Below are positions 1 to 9,616 of a DNA stretch of 64,000 nt, in pieces. The notes beneath the pieces were generated by a model that saw nothing but the letters and a program-made list of their open reading frames with translations, ran no database searches and was not told the origin of the DNA. Made by a program: the position numbers and the translations under genes. The number at the start of each line of letters is the position of its first letter. The stretch's first letter is position 1. The stretch comes from Pseudomonas entomophila (GTDB taxonomy: Bacteria > Pseudomonadota > Gammaproteobacteria > Pseudomonadales > Pseudomonadaceae): positions 434,001 through 498,000 of the forward strand of contig NZ_CP063832.1 of assembly GCF_023277925.1 (NCBI RefSeq), in the 5' to 3' direction.

Positions 1-927
1 CAGCGTCATACCGACGAAGGCGTCGAGTACATGATCGCCTCGGAAAGCGTCGCCCTGGACGTGCTCGGCTTCACCCTGATCCGCGACCTGGCACCAGGCG
101 AAGCGGTGTACATCACCGAAGAAGGCCAGATGTTCACCAAGCAGTGCGCCGAGAACCCGAAGCTTCAGCCGTGCATCTTCGAGCATGTGTACCTGGCCCG
201 CCCGGACTCGATCATCGACGGCGTTTCGGTGTACAAGGCGCGCCTGCGCATGGGCGAGAAGCTGGCCGAGAAGATCCAGCGCGAACGCCCGGAACACGAC
301 ATCGACGTGGTCATCCCGATCCCCGACACCAGCCGCACTGCCGCACTGGAGTTGGCCAACCACCTAGGCGTCAAGTTCCGCGAAGGCTTCGTCAAGAACC
401 GCTACATCGGCCGTACCTTCATCATGCCCGGCCAGGCCGCGCGCAAAAAATCGGTGCGCCAGAAGCTCAACGCCATCGAGCTGGAATTCCGCGGCAAGAA
501 CGTGATGCTGGTGGACGACTCGATCGTGCGCGGCACCACCTGCAAGCAGATCATCCAGATGGCCCGCGAAGCCGGCGCCAAGAACGTCTATTTCTGTTCC
601 GCAGCCCCTGCGGTGCGCTACCCCAACGTCTACGGCATCGACATGCCGAGCGCTCACGAACTGATCGCCCACAACCGTACCACCGAACAGGTGGCCGAGT
701 TGATCGGCGCCGACTGGCTGGTCTACCAGGACCTGCCGGACCTGATCGAATCGGTCGGTGGCGGCAAGATCAAGATCGAGCACTTCGATTGCGCGGTGTT
801 CAACGGTGAGTACGTCACCGGCGACATCGACGAAGCCTACCTCGATCGCATCGAGCAGGCCCGTAACGACCTGGCCAAGGTGAAAACCCAGGCCGTCAGC
901 GCGATCATCGACCTCTACAACAACTGA
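1..927 (+). CDS. purF: Amidophosphoribosyltransferase, 3' part
   Basis: This is the C-terminal ~308 residues of glutamine PRPP amidotransferase, the first committed enzyme of purine synthesis, which makes phosphoribosylamine from PRPP and glutamine in the cytoplasm. The reading frame is open from base 1, so the gene starts upstream; the ATG at 31 is internal. The full enzyme is about 500 residues, so the N-terminal glutaminase domain with its catalytic Cys lies outside the window. The phosphoribosyltransferase domain is visible, with the PRPP-binding motif [13 protein letters not shown] at about 507-545. metZ follows after 15 bp with a GGGAG ribosome site, the usual purF-metZ order in Pseudomonas. 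Family and partial status are clear. Confidence 0.97.
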   Translation, partial: QRHTDEGVEYMIASESVALDVLGFTLIRDLAPGEAVYITEEGQMFTKQCAENPKLQPCIFEHVYLARPDSIIDGVSVYKARLRMGEKLAEKIQRERPEHDIDVVIPIPDTSRTAALELANHLGVKFREGFVKNRYIGRTFIMPGQAARKKSVRQKLNAIELEFRGKNVMLVDDSIVRGTTCKQIIQMAREAGAKNVYFCSAAPAVRYPNVYGIDMPSAHELIAHNRTTEQVAELIGADWLVYQDLPDLIESVGGGKIKIEHFDCAVFNGEYVTGDIDEAYLDRIEQARNDLAKVKTQAVSAIIDLYNN

Positions 928-942
928 TTTGGGAGCGACGGC

Positions 943-2154
943 ATGACCGAACAATGGGATGCCGGTCGACTGGACAGTGACCTCGAGGGTGTCGGTTTCG
1001 ACACCCTGGCGGTGCGCGCCGGTCAGAACCGCACGCCGGAGGCCGAGCACAGCGAAGCGCTGTTCCTGACCTCCAGTTACGTCTTCCGCACAGCCGCCGA
1101 CGCCGCTGCGCGCTTTGCCGGCGAAACGCCAGGCAACGTCTATTCGCGTTACACCAACCCGACTGTGCGCGCCTTCGAAGAGCGCCTGGCGGCGATGGAA
1201 GGTGCCGAGCAGGCCGTGGCTACCTCCACCGGCATGTCGGCGCTGCTCGCCGTGGTGATGTCGCTGTGCAGTGCCGGTGACCATGTGTTGGTGTCGCAAA
1301 GTGTATTTGGCTCGACCATCAGTCTGTTCGAGAAGTACTTCAAGCGTTTCGGTGTGCAGGTGGACTATGTGCCGCTGGCCGACCTGGGCGGCTGGGAGCA
1401 GGCCATCAGAACCAACACCAAGCTGCTGGTCGTCGAGTCGCCATCCAACCCGCTGGCCGAGCTGGTGGATATCCCGGCGCTGGCTGAAATTGCCCATGCC
1501 CGTGGTGCCATGCTGGTGGTGGACAACTGCTTCAGCACGCCGGCGTTGCAGCAGCCGCTCAAGCTTGGCGCCGACATCGTGTTCCATTCCGCTACCAAGT
1601 TCATCGACGGCCAGGGCCGTTGCATGGGGGGTGTGGTGGCTGGGCGTAGCGAGCAGATGAAGGAAGTCGTGGGCTTCTTGCGCACCGCCGGCCCGACCCT
1701 CAGCCCGTTCAATGCCTGGATTTTCACCAAGGGCCTGGAAACGCTCAAACTGCGCATGCGTGCGCACTGCGAGAGCGCCCAGGCGCTGGCTGAATGGCTG
1801 GAGTGCCAGGACGGGGTGGAGAAGGTGCATTACGCCGGCTTGCCCAGCCACCCGCAGCACGAACTGGCCAAGCGTCAGATGAGCGGCTTTGGTGCAGTGG
1901 TCAGCTTCGAGGTCAAGGGGGGCAAGGAGGGCGCCTGGCGCTTTATCGATGCCACTCGGGTCATCTCGATCACCACTAACCTGGGTGACAGCAAGACCAC
2001 CATCGCTCACCCCGCGACCACCTCCCACGGCCGCCTGACGCCGCAGGAGCGCGAAGCGGCGGGCATCCGTGACAGCCTGATCCGCGTTGCCGTCGGTCTG
2101 GAAGACGTGGCCGACCTGCAAGCGGACCTGGCGCGCGGCCTGGCGGCGCTGTGA
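943..2154 (+). CDS. metZ: O-succinylhomoserine sulfhydrylase
   Basis: A PLP-dependent enzyme (403 aa) of the Cys/Met metabolism family. MetZ makes homocysteine directly from O-succinylhomoserine and sulfide in methionine synthesis in the cytoplasm. The PLP lysine lies in [10 protein letters not shown] (K219) and the phosphate-binding YSRYTNPT motif is at about residues 67-74; length is normal for the family. The ATG at 943 has GGGAGCG seven bases upstream. It lies 15 bp behind purF and its stop overlaps the start of the next SDR gene, so the three are probably co-transcribed. Position next to purF favours MetZ over cystathionine gamma-synthase or gamma-lyase, which share the fold. Confidence 0.95.
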   Translation: MTEQWDAGRLDSDLEGVGFDTLAVRAGQNRTPEAEHSEALFLTSSYVFRTAADAAARFAGETPGNVYSRYTNPTVRAFEERLAAMEGAEQAVATSTGMSALLAVVMSLCSAGDHVLVSQSVFGSTISLFEKYFKRFGVQVDYVPLADLGGWEQAIRTNTKLLVVESPSNPLAELVDIPALAEIAHARGAMLVVDNCFSTPALQQPLKLGADIVFHSATKFIDGQGRCMGGVVAGRSEQMKEVVGFLRTAGPTLSPFNAWIFTKGLETLKLRMRAHCESAQALAEWLECQDGVEKVHYAGLPSHPQHELAKRQMSGFGAVVSFEVKGGKEGAWRFIDATRVISITTNLGDSKTTIAHPATTSHGRLTPQEREAAGIRDSLIRVAVGLEDVADLQADLARGLAAL

Positions 2155-2924
2155 TCGACTGGAAGGCCGGCGAGCCCGACCACAACGGTCGGGTGGCCCT
2201 GGTGACCGGTGCCGCGCGCGGCATCGGCCTGGGCATTGCCGCCTGGTTGATTTGCGAAGGCTGGCAGGTGGTGCTCAGCGACCTGGACCGCCAGCGTGGC
2301 GCCAAGGTTGCGAAAGCCTTGGGTGAAAACGCCTGGTTCATCTGCATGGATGTGGCCGATGAAGCCCAGGTCAGTGCCGGGGTTTCCGAAGTGTTGGGGC
2401 AGTTTGGTCGGTTGGATGCGCTGGTCAGCAACGCGGCCATCGCCAACCCGCACAACCAGACACTGGAAAGCCTGTCGCTGGCCCAGTGGAACCGTGTGCT
2501 GGCGGTCAACCTCAATGGTCCGATGCTGCTTGCCAAGCACTGTGCGCCTTACCTGCGTGCCCACGGTGGCGCCATCGTCAACTTGACCTCCACCCGTGCC
2601 CGGCAGTCCGAGCCGGATACTGAAGCCTATGCGGCAAGCAAGGGTGGCCTGATGGCGTTGACCCATGCCCTGGCCATGAGCCTGGGGCCTGAGATTCGCG
2701 TCAATGCCGTCAGCCCGGGCTGGATCGATGCTCGTGATCCATCGCAACGACGAGCGGAACCGTTGAGCGAAGCCGACCACGCCCAGCATCCGACAGGCAG
2801 GGTAGGGACGGTGGAGGATGTTGCGGCGCTGGTGGCGTGGTTGCTGTCGCGTCAGGCGGGGTTCGTCACTGGCCAGGAGTTCGTGGTCGATGGCGGCATG
2901 ACGCGCAAGATGATCTACGCATGA
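2151..2924 (+). CDS. SDR family oxidoreductase
   Basis: A classical short-chain dehydrogenase/reductase of 257 aa. It shows the Rossmann motif TGAARGIG near residue 20, an SNAA variant of the NNAG motif near 95, a serine in NLTSTRA, and the catalytic YAASK near 163, so the active site looks intact. The C-terminal '[13 protein letters not shown]' is typical of the family. The start is GTG at 2151, which overlaps the metZ stop (GTGA), implying translational coupling. The substrate cannot be told from sequence; linkage to metZ is common in pseudomonads but does not by itself assign a role. A rho-independent terminator follows 22 bp after the stop. Confidence 0.88.
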   Translation: MIDWKAGEPDHNGRVALVTGAARGIGLGIAAWLICEGWQVVLSDLDRQRGAKVAKALGENAWFICMDVADEAQVSAGVSEVLGQFGRLDALVSNAAIANPHNQTLESLSLAQWNRVLAVNLNGPMLLAKHCAPYLRAHGGAIVNLTSTRARQSEPDTEAYAASKGGLMALTHALAMSLGPEIRVNAVSPGWIDARDPSQRRAEPLSEADHAQHPTGRVGTVEDVAALVAWLLSRQAGFVTGQEFVVDGGMTRKMIYA

Positions 2925-2946
2925 GCTGATAAGTTTGACACCGATG

Positions 2947-2974
2947 AAAGGGACCGAGAGGTCCCTTTCTTGTT
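2947..2974 (+). terminator. Rho-independent terminator of purF-metZ-SDR
   Basis: A 9-bp perfect stem AAAGGGACC/GGTCCCTTT with a GAGA loop, then a T-rich tail (CTTGTTTTG). It lies just after the SDR stop and ends the operon before the tRNA genes. Confidence 0.85.
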
Positions 2975-3109
2975 TTGTCCATGTGGACCTGTTCGCCGGC
3001 AAGCCAGTACTGACTGATCCACCGCCGAGTTGCCGGCTAACAGGGTCATGTAGCGTCTGGATCGGCAAACCGCTTTTTTGCCCTTTTTGAAAAAAATTCA
3101 ATGGGGGTA

Positions 3110-3138
3110 TTGACTTAGCATCGGTACCTGCGTAAATT
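3110..3138 (+). promoter_or_regulatory. Sigma-70 promoter of the tRNA operon
   Basis: TTGACT (3110-3115) and TAAATT (3133-3138) are separated by exactly 17 bp, 41 bp before tRNA-Val. A and T tracts at about 3073-3099 could act as an UP element. The bases after the -10 (TCGCGGCC) are GC-rich, as in discriminators of stringently controlled stable-RNA promoters. The promoter elements are seen directly; stringent control is inferred. Confidence 0.75.
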
Positions 3139-3179
3139 TCGCGGCCTCAGCGAAGCAAACGCAACAAGCAACATCGCGG

Positions 3180-3255
3180 GGGTGATTAGCTCAGCCGGGA
3201 GAGCATCTGCCTTACAAGCAGAGGGTCGGCGGTTCGATCCCGTCATCACCCACCA
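3180..3255 (+). tRNA. tRNA-Val (TAC anticodon)
   Basis: A 76-nt tRNA with acceptor stem GGGTGAT/ATCACCC, anticodon loop CTTACAA giving anticodon TAC, T arm GGTTCGATCC, and an encoded CCA (3253-3255). First gene of a four-tRNA operon. Confidence 0.97.
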
Positions 3256-3336
3256 CTTCCTGAGAACGTTTCTAGTTCTGAGTGTTTTGTATAAAGCACG
3301 CAGGCAGAGAGAGACAGGACGCAAGTCCAGCTATGC

Positions 3337-3413
3337 GCGGCGGTAGTTCAGTCGGTTAGAATACCGGCCTGTCACGCCGGGGGTCGCGGGTTCGAGTCCC
3401 GTCCGCCGCGCCA
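3337..3413 (+). tRNA. tRNA-Asp (GTC anticodon), copy 1
   Basis: A 77-nt tRNA with acceptor stem GCGGCGG/CCGCCGC, anticodon loop CTGTCAC (GTC), T arm GGTTCGAGTCC, discriminator G and encoded CCA (3411-3413). It differs from the next two copies at one acceptor pair (G-C here, A-T in the copies at 3497 and 3710). A GGAC-GCAA-GTCC hairpin ends 8 nt before it. Confidence 0.97.
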
Positions 3414-3496
3414 TTATTCTCCAGATGGGTGTTCGCACCGGTCTGAGGCCGCAAGGCCAGATCCCAGTTTCAATCAGGCGCAAGCCTGAACGATAC

Positions 3497-3573
3497 GCAG
3501 CGGTAGTTCAGTCGGTTAGAATACCGGCCTGTCACGCCGGGGGTCGCGGGTTCGAGTCCCGTCCGCTGCGCCA
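3497..3573 (+). tRNA. tRNA-Asp (GTC anticodon), copy 2
   Basis: A 77-nt tRNA with acceptor stem GCAGCGG/CCGCTGC, anticodon GTC and encoded CCA. Its sequence is the same as copy 3. It lies in a repeat unit that recurs 213 bp downstream. A GCAA-loop hairpin (3474-3489) ends 7 nt before its 5' end. Confidence 0.97.
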
Positions 3574-3709
3574 TCTTCGCTTCGAGTCCCTTGAACAGCT
3601 CGATGCAAAACGAAAAGAGAAAATGCTCTTTTTTCGTTCCTGGCTTTCGCGCCATGAGCGCTTGAAAGCCTGGATCCCAGTTTCAATCGGGTGCAAGCCC
3701 GAATGTTAC

Positions 3710-3786
3710 GCAGCGGTAGTTCAGTCGGTTAGAATACCGGCCTGTCACGCCGGGGGTCGCGGGTTCGAGTCCCGTCCGCTGCGCCA
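3710..3786 (+). tRNA. tRNA-Asp (GTC anticodon), copy 3
   Basis: A 77-nt tRNA identical to copy 2, with GCAGCGG/CCGCTGC acceptor stem, anticodon GTC and encoded CCA at 3784-3786. A hairpin at 3687-3702, related to that of copy 2 by compensating changes, lies 7 nt upstream. Last gene of the operon. Confidence 0.97.
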
Positions 3787-3826
3787 TATTCGCCTCGAGG
3801 TCCCTTGAACACCTTGAGGCAACAAG

Positions 3827-3852
3827 AAAGCGACCTTAGGGTCGCTTTTTTC
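3827..3852 (+). terminator. Rho-independent terminator of the tRNA operon
   Basis: Stem AAAGCGACC (3827-3835) pairs with GGTCGCTTT (3840-3848) over a short loop and runs into TTTTCG. It lies 40 bp after the last tRNA-Asp. Confidence 0.85.
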
Positions 3853-3982
3853 GTTTCTGCCTCATGAGAGGCTACGGGTCATCAAATACACCCAATTGAC
3901 ACAGTCTTCACCGATCAATGGTTTCAGCAGGTGATCGATGTGATGCACAATACGCCCCATTCGTATCTTCCCGGAATTGGCA

Positions 3983-4792
3983 ATGTCTAGATCAACCGTC
4001 TATGGCGCGCTCGGGCTGGCCCTTGTGCTGGCGGGCGTCTCCGGCTGCTCCTCGAAAAAAGCCGCTGTCTACGAGCATGAGAACTTCGATGACTCCGGCA
4101 CCTTTTCCCGCAGCTTCCCGGTCAGTGAGGCAAGTACCTGCGAAGCTGCCAGGCGCGCGCTGCTCAGCCAGGGCTACATCATCACCAGCAGTGACGCCAA
4201 CCAGGTAGCCGGCAACAAGAGCTTCCAGCAGAACGCCGAAAACCACATGCAGATCAGCTTCAACATCACCTGCGTGCCCGATATGGGCGACAAGCAGCGT
4301 TCAACCATGTTCGCCAACGCCCTGCAGGACCGCTACACCCTGAAGAAATCCAACACCTCCGCCAGCCTGGGTGTGGGTGTGCTGGGCTCGGTGTCGATGC
4401 CGATCGGCTCCACCGATGATTCGATGGTCAAGGTCGCCAGCGAAACGGTGACCGCGTCGCAGTTTTACGATCGCTACTTCGCGTTGGTAGAAAGCTACTT
4501 GCCCAAACCCAAGGCCACAAAGAAGGCCGAGGCAGCGGTTGAGCCGGCCAAGGTCGAAAAGCCAGCTGCGGAGCTGGGCTTGCCGGAGCCTGCGCCGACT
4601 GCGCTGGCGCCCGCAGCGGCTCCGGAGCCGGCAGCGCCTGCCCAGTCGGCTGCGCCGGTGACAGCTAGCGAAGCCCCGGCGACCCCGGTAGTGGATAGCC
4701 AAGGCTCCCAGCCGGTCACGCCACCGGTGGAGGCTGCTCCGATCCAGGTGCAGCAAACACCGGGCGCCGAACAGGCACCGGCACCGTTGTGA
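3983..4792 (+). CDS. DUF2242 family lipoprotein
   Basis: A 269-aa predicted lipoprotein. A hydrophobic signal segment (residues ~7-19) leads to the lipobox GVSGC with the lipidated Cys near residue 22. The folded region, to about residue 170, matches the conserved DUF2242 family of pseudomonads from memory; the last ~95 residues are Ala/Pro-rich and low-complexity, probably an unfolded periplasmic or surface tail. I chose ATG 3983, with GGA at 3973-3975 upstream; a TTG at 3977 in frame is possible. The gene stands alone between the tRNA operon and a micro-protein gene. Function is unknown. Confidence 0.85.
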   Translation: MSRSTVYGALGLALVLAGVSGCSSKKAAVYEHENFDDSGTFSRSFPVSEASTCEAARRALLSQGYIITSSDANQVAGNKSFQQNAENHMQISFNITCVPDMGDKQRSTMFANALQDRYTLKKSNTSASLGVGVLGSVSMPIGSTDDSMVKVASETVTASQFYDRYFALVESYLPKPKATKKAEAAVEPAKVEKPAAELGLPEPAPTALAPAAAPEPAAPAQSAAPVTASEAPATPVVDSQGSQPVTPPVEAAPIQVQQTPGAEQAPAPL

Positions 4793-4939
4793 CAGTGGTC
4801 ACTCACTGTTACAGCTTGCGTAAGTAATGTTCCGGGCGCCTGCTACGTTTACTTGTCACGGGGATGTAGCCATTCCTTCATCTGGCCGAACTAAATTGAC
4901 GGCAGACCAGCGAATGATGAGTGAAGAGGAAGCAGGCTG

Positions 4940-5026
4940 ATGGACGACTACCAGGAAGAACTTCTCGAATTCCAGGCGTACGAACTGGACACTCCAGAGC
5001 CCGCGGATGACGCTACCGAGCTCTAG
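4940..5026 (+). CDS. 28-residue acidic micro-protein
   Basis: A short ORF encoding a 28-residue, very acidic protein (10 Asp/Glu, no Lys, Arg or His) beginning MDDYQEELLEF and ending in TEL. A good ribosome site, AGAGGAAGCAGG, lies just before the ATG. An eight-codon frame (ATG 4914, stop 4938-4940) ends on the A of this ATG, so translation could be coupled. Its TAG stop shares the palindrome CTAG with the stop of the convergent AraC gene. I do not recognise a function. Conservation in other pseudomonads would decide whether it is real. Confidence 0.5.
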   Translation: MDDYQEELLEFQAYELDTPEPADDATEL

Positions 5027-6063
5027 CCCACCTGCCGCTGAAGGCGGCGAAACTCTCCCGGTGTAAGGCCCGTCCAGCGCTTGAACGCGCGCTGGAAGGC
5101 CTCCGCCGAAGCAAACCCCAATAGATAGGCGATTTCGCCAAAGGCCAGCTCCGTGTCACGGATGTAGGTCTCGGCAAGGTCCTGTCGTGTGTCATTGAGC
5201 AAGCTACGAAAGCGCGTGCCTTCTTCAGCCAACTTGCGCCGTAAGGTCCAGGTGGGCAGTTGCAGGTGCCGTGCCACTTCCTCCAGGTCCGGCTCGCGTC
5301 CACCGTTGAGCAAGGGACCCAGCAGGTGGGTGATGCGTTCGCCCAGGCTGCGTACTCGGGTGCGCAGGGCCAGTTCCGCTTCACACAGTTGCAACAGGTG
5401 CTGCCAGGTGCTCGGACAATGGTGCGGGTTGACCAGGGCAAGAGTGGCCTGGCCCAGGCGCAACTGATTGACCGGGGCGCCGAACAGTACAGGGCCATTG
5501 CACAAGCTTTGGTATTGCGCAGCGTAAGTGGGCGGCTCGAACTCGATCTCCAGCCGCTCGGCTTGCACCGGGCGCTGCACAAGGGCGCTCAGTTGCGCCA
5601 GCCAGCCGGCCAGTAACGAGTCGACCACGAAGCGGTTGTAGGTGTTGTAGGGGCTGATGGAGTAGAAGCGTAGCCAGGCGCCCTGATTGTCTTCATGAAA
5701 GCTCGACTGGCCACGGTAGTTGGCGGCATACAGTGGCTCGAAGCGCAGCAGCGTGCGGGCAGCTTCGCCGAGGGTGGGGGCCTGGGCGGCGGCCACTCCA
5801 GCGAGCCCGGCCTGGGCCAGGTGACTCAGGCGGCCCATGCGCAGGCCCAGTGCCGATTCGCCACTCATCGCGATGGCGGCATGGCCCAGATGCATGTAGC
5901 GCGGGATCGACAATCGCGCGCCTGGTTCGGCCAGGCGCTGAATATCAAGCCCATAGCGCAGCAAGAGGGGCTGTGGGTCATGCCCGAGTTGCGTCAGTGC
6001 CTGAGCCAGTGGTTGGACGAACCCTACCGACAGTTCACCCAGGCGCACGCGGGGACGAGGCAT
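5023..6063 (-). CDS. AraC family transcriptional regulator
   Basis: A 346-aa regulator with an N-terminal arabinose-binding-like sensor domain (residues ~25-205, the type seen in OruR- and ArgR-like pseudomonad regulators) and a C-terminal AraC double helix-turn-helix (~245-340), including IAYLLGFASAEAFQRAFKRWTG and the terminal PGEFRR. It lies 4 bp downstream of the nitrilase-fold gene on the same strand, so the two may be co-transcribed and functionally tied. fadH is divergent beyond that gene and is a candidate target, but this is inference. The 3' end overlaps the micro-protein stop by four bases. Confidence 0.9.
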   Translation of the reverse strand: MPRPRVRLGELSVGFVQPLAQALTQLGHDPQPLLLRYGLDIQRLAEPGARLSIPRYMHLGHAAIAMSGESALGLRMGRLSHLAQAGLAGVAAAQAPTLGEAARTLLRFEPLYAANYRGQSSFHEDNQGAWLRFYSISPYNTYNRFVVDSLLAGWLAQLSALVQRPVQAERLEIEFEPPTYAAQYQSLCNGPVLFGAPVNQLRLGQATLALVNPHHCPSTWQHLLQLCEAELALRTRVRSLGERITHLLGPLLNGGREPDLEEVARHLQLPTWTLRRKLAEEGTRFRSLLNDTRQDLAETYIRDTELAFGEIAYLLGFASAEAFQRAFKRWTGLTPGEFRRLQRQVG

Positions 6064-6067
6064 GTTG

Positions 6068-7186
6068 TCACAACCACAGGTTCAGCAGGCGCGCACCCTG
6101 GCTGGCGCTGCCCGCCCAGAGGATGCCGGCCTGGTTGGCGAAGCCCTGACCATCGCCACTGAGCTCCCAGAACTGGCCGCGCAGGAAAACGCTCATGCTG
6201 GTGACGCCATTGCTGGCAGCTTGGGTCAGTTGTTGCCACGCGGCTTGTTCGCTGACCTGGCCGCGCTGCAGCGGCAACTGCGCCGCAGCAGGCTGGTGGC
6301 GGTTGCCACGCCAGGGCGCTTGCCATTGATGGTGGCCACTGAGGAAGACCGGGTTGGCAATCAACTGCACCGACTGCTCAGCCAGTCGCCGGTGATTGGC
6401 GGGGTACCAGCTATCGCTGCCCACCAGAACGCCCAGGCGTCCGGCAGGGGTCTGCACGACTTGCAGGGGATGCTGGCGGCCGTCATGGATGTAACGCCGA
6501 GTTTCGCTGTCTGGGTACTGCTGGTGCTGGGGCTGCCCCAGCACGCTGCCATCGCGGCCAAAGACCACGCTGCTGTTGAACAGCGGGCCATCACCGGAGC
6601 GCAACCGACCGTCTTTCACATAGGGGGCGGGCAGCACGATTGAACCGGCAACCAGGGTGACCCCGAATTCATGCGCGAGGCCGCCGAACAGCTGTTGGTA
6701 GTCGCTGGCCATCTGCTTCGCTTTCATGCGCAGGTGCGCATCGCCGCGGCGATCATCGCCGCTGGCTTCAAGCAGCGCCAGGCCGTAGCGCAGCGGGTTG
6801 CTCAGTTCCAGCCATTGCCAGGCTTCGCGGCGGTGGGTGACCTGGTACAGCTCGTTCTTTTCGCCTCGAGCCCAGAGCCAGGTGCCGATGTGCTCAGGCA
6901 GTACCACCACGGTCCGGGCGTTGACCAGCCCCTTGTCGCGGGCCTGTTCCAGGTAGGCGGACAGTTTGCGGTGCAGTCGCTCGAGGTTCTGGTAGTCGCC
7001 CGGGTACAGCAGTGGCTCGACACCCAGCAGGTTGCCCTGGTCCCTGGGCACGCCCTGGTCAAGTGCCAGTTCGATGCGCAGGTCGGAAAGGTAGTGGCCT
7101 TCCGGACGCTGTGAGGTCCAGAAGCCGTAGCCGAACAGCGTGGCGATGACAACCAGTGCCAGGGCGCTGGCAAGCAGTTTTCCCAT
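6068..7186 (-). CDS. Carbon-nitrogen hydrolase (nitrilase) fold protein, probable pseudoenzyme
   Basis: A 372-aa protein with an N-terminal hydrophobic segment (~5-22) that acts as signal or anchor, so it is probably periplasmic. Three stretches fit the nitrilase superfamily: VVLPEHIGTW with the catalytic-type Glu, a middle region where YxK would be expected, and the nucleophile elbow. The elbow reads GVLVGSDSWYP: the catalytic Cys is Gly (codon GGC). The usual Lys motif reads QHQQYPDSE and seems to lack Lys. Two of three Cys-Glu-Lys residues are therefore missing. It is 4 bp upstream of the AraC regulator. A non-catalytic role, such as ligand sensing, is possible; the substrate is unknown. 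Confidence 0.75.
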   Translation of the reverse strand: MGKLLASALALVVIATLFGYGFWTSQRPEGHYLSDLRIELALDQGVPRDQGNLLGVEPLLYPGDYQNLERLHRKLSAYLEQARDKGLVNARTVVVLPEHIGTWLWARGEKNELYQVTHRREAWQWLELSNPLRYGLALLEASGDDRRGDAHLRMKAKQMASDYQQLFGGLAHEFGVTLVAGSIVLPAPYVKDGRLRSGDGPLFNSSVVFGRDGSVLGQPQHQQYPDSETRRYIHDGRQHPLQVVQTPAGRLGVLVGSDSWYPANHRRLAEQSVQLIANPVFLSGHHQWQAPWRGNRHQPAAAQLPLQRGQVSEQAAWQQLTQAASNGVTSMSVFLRGQFWELSGDGQGFANQAGILWAGSASQGARLLNLWL

Positions 7187-7356
7187 GGAGCGGTTCTACG
7201 CAATGAGGAATGAGGTGCTCTAGGGTAAGCCTGCTGTGCAGTAGGATCAATAAGTTGTCAGTTTCGATCATTGAGCGTGTTCAAACGCCTGTTTAATGTC
7301 GGCTTCAGACAAACGACGGGCCCCGCCGGACTGGAAGAGGTGCCCGCATTCCGTGA

Positions 7357-9417
<2,061 letters not shown>

Positions 9418-9464
9418 TTGCTTGGGCAGCACCTGTCTTGTGGTGACTGCCCTGGCCTATTCGC

Positions 9465-9547
9465 TGTAGGAGCTTTAGCCGCGATCACCCGCAAAGCGGG
9501 TGCCAGGCACCGCGTTGCCTGCATCGCGGCTAAAGCCGCTCCTACAG
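9465..9547. repeat. REP-type inverted repeat (P. putida type)
   Basis: An imperfect palindrome from TGTAGGAGCTTTAGCCGCGA to TCGCGGCTAAAGCCGCTCCTACA, with an inner CGCAAAGCGGGTG. Related copies occur at 25535, 42499 and 61049. It sits between fadH and the next gene. Confidence 0.85.
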
Positions 9548-9616
9548 CGGACTGCGTGTAGCCCGTGCCATTCTTTTTCGCGATCCGTCCGCCCGGGCGC
9601 CTGATAGACTCGCGCC

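Larger units (their letters stand above)
3460..3829 (+). repeat. Tandem duplication of a tRNA-Asp unit, 213-bp period
   Basis: The sequence from about 3460 to 3615 (leader ATCCCAGTTTCAATC, hairpin, tRNA-Asp, and trailer with TCCCTTGAACA) recurs from 3673 to about 3829. tRNA parts are identical and the flanks differ at scattered positions, so the duplication is not recent or has been kept alike only within the tRNA. Confidence 0.85.

Noticed and set aside
3425..3808. A plus-strand ORF with internally repeated peptide across the tRNA-Asp genes
   Set aside because: The peptide repeat is only the translation of duplicated tRNA genes.
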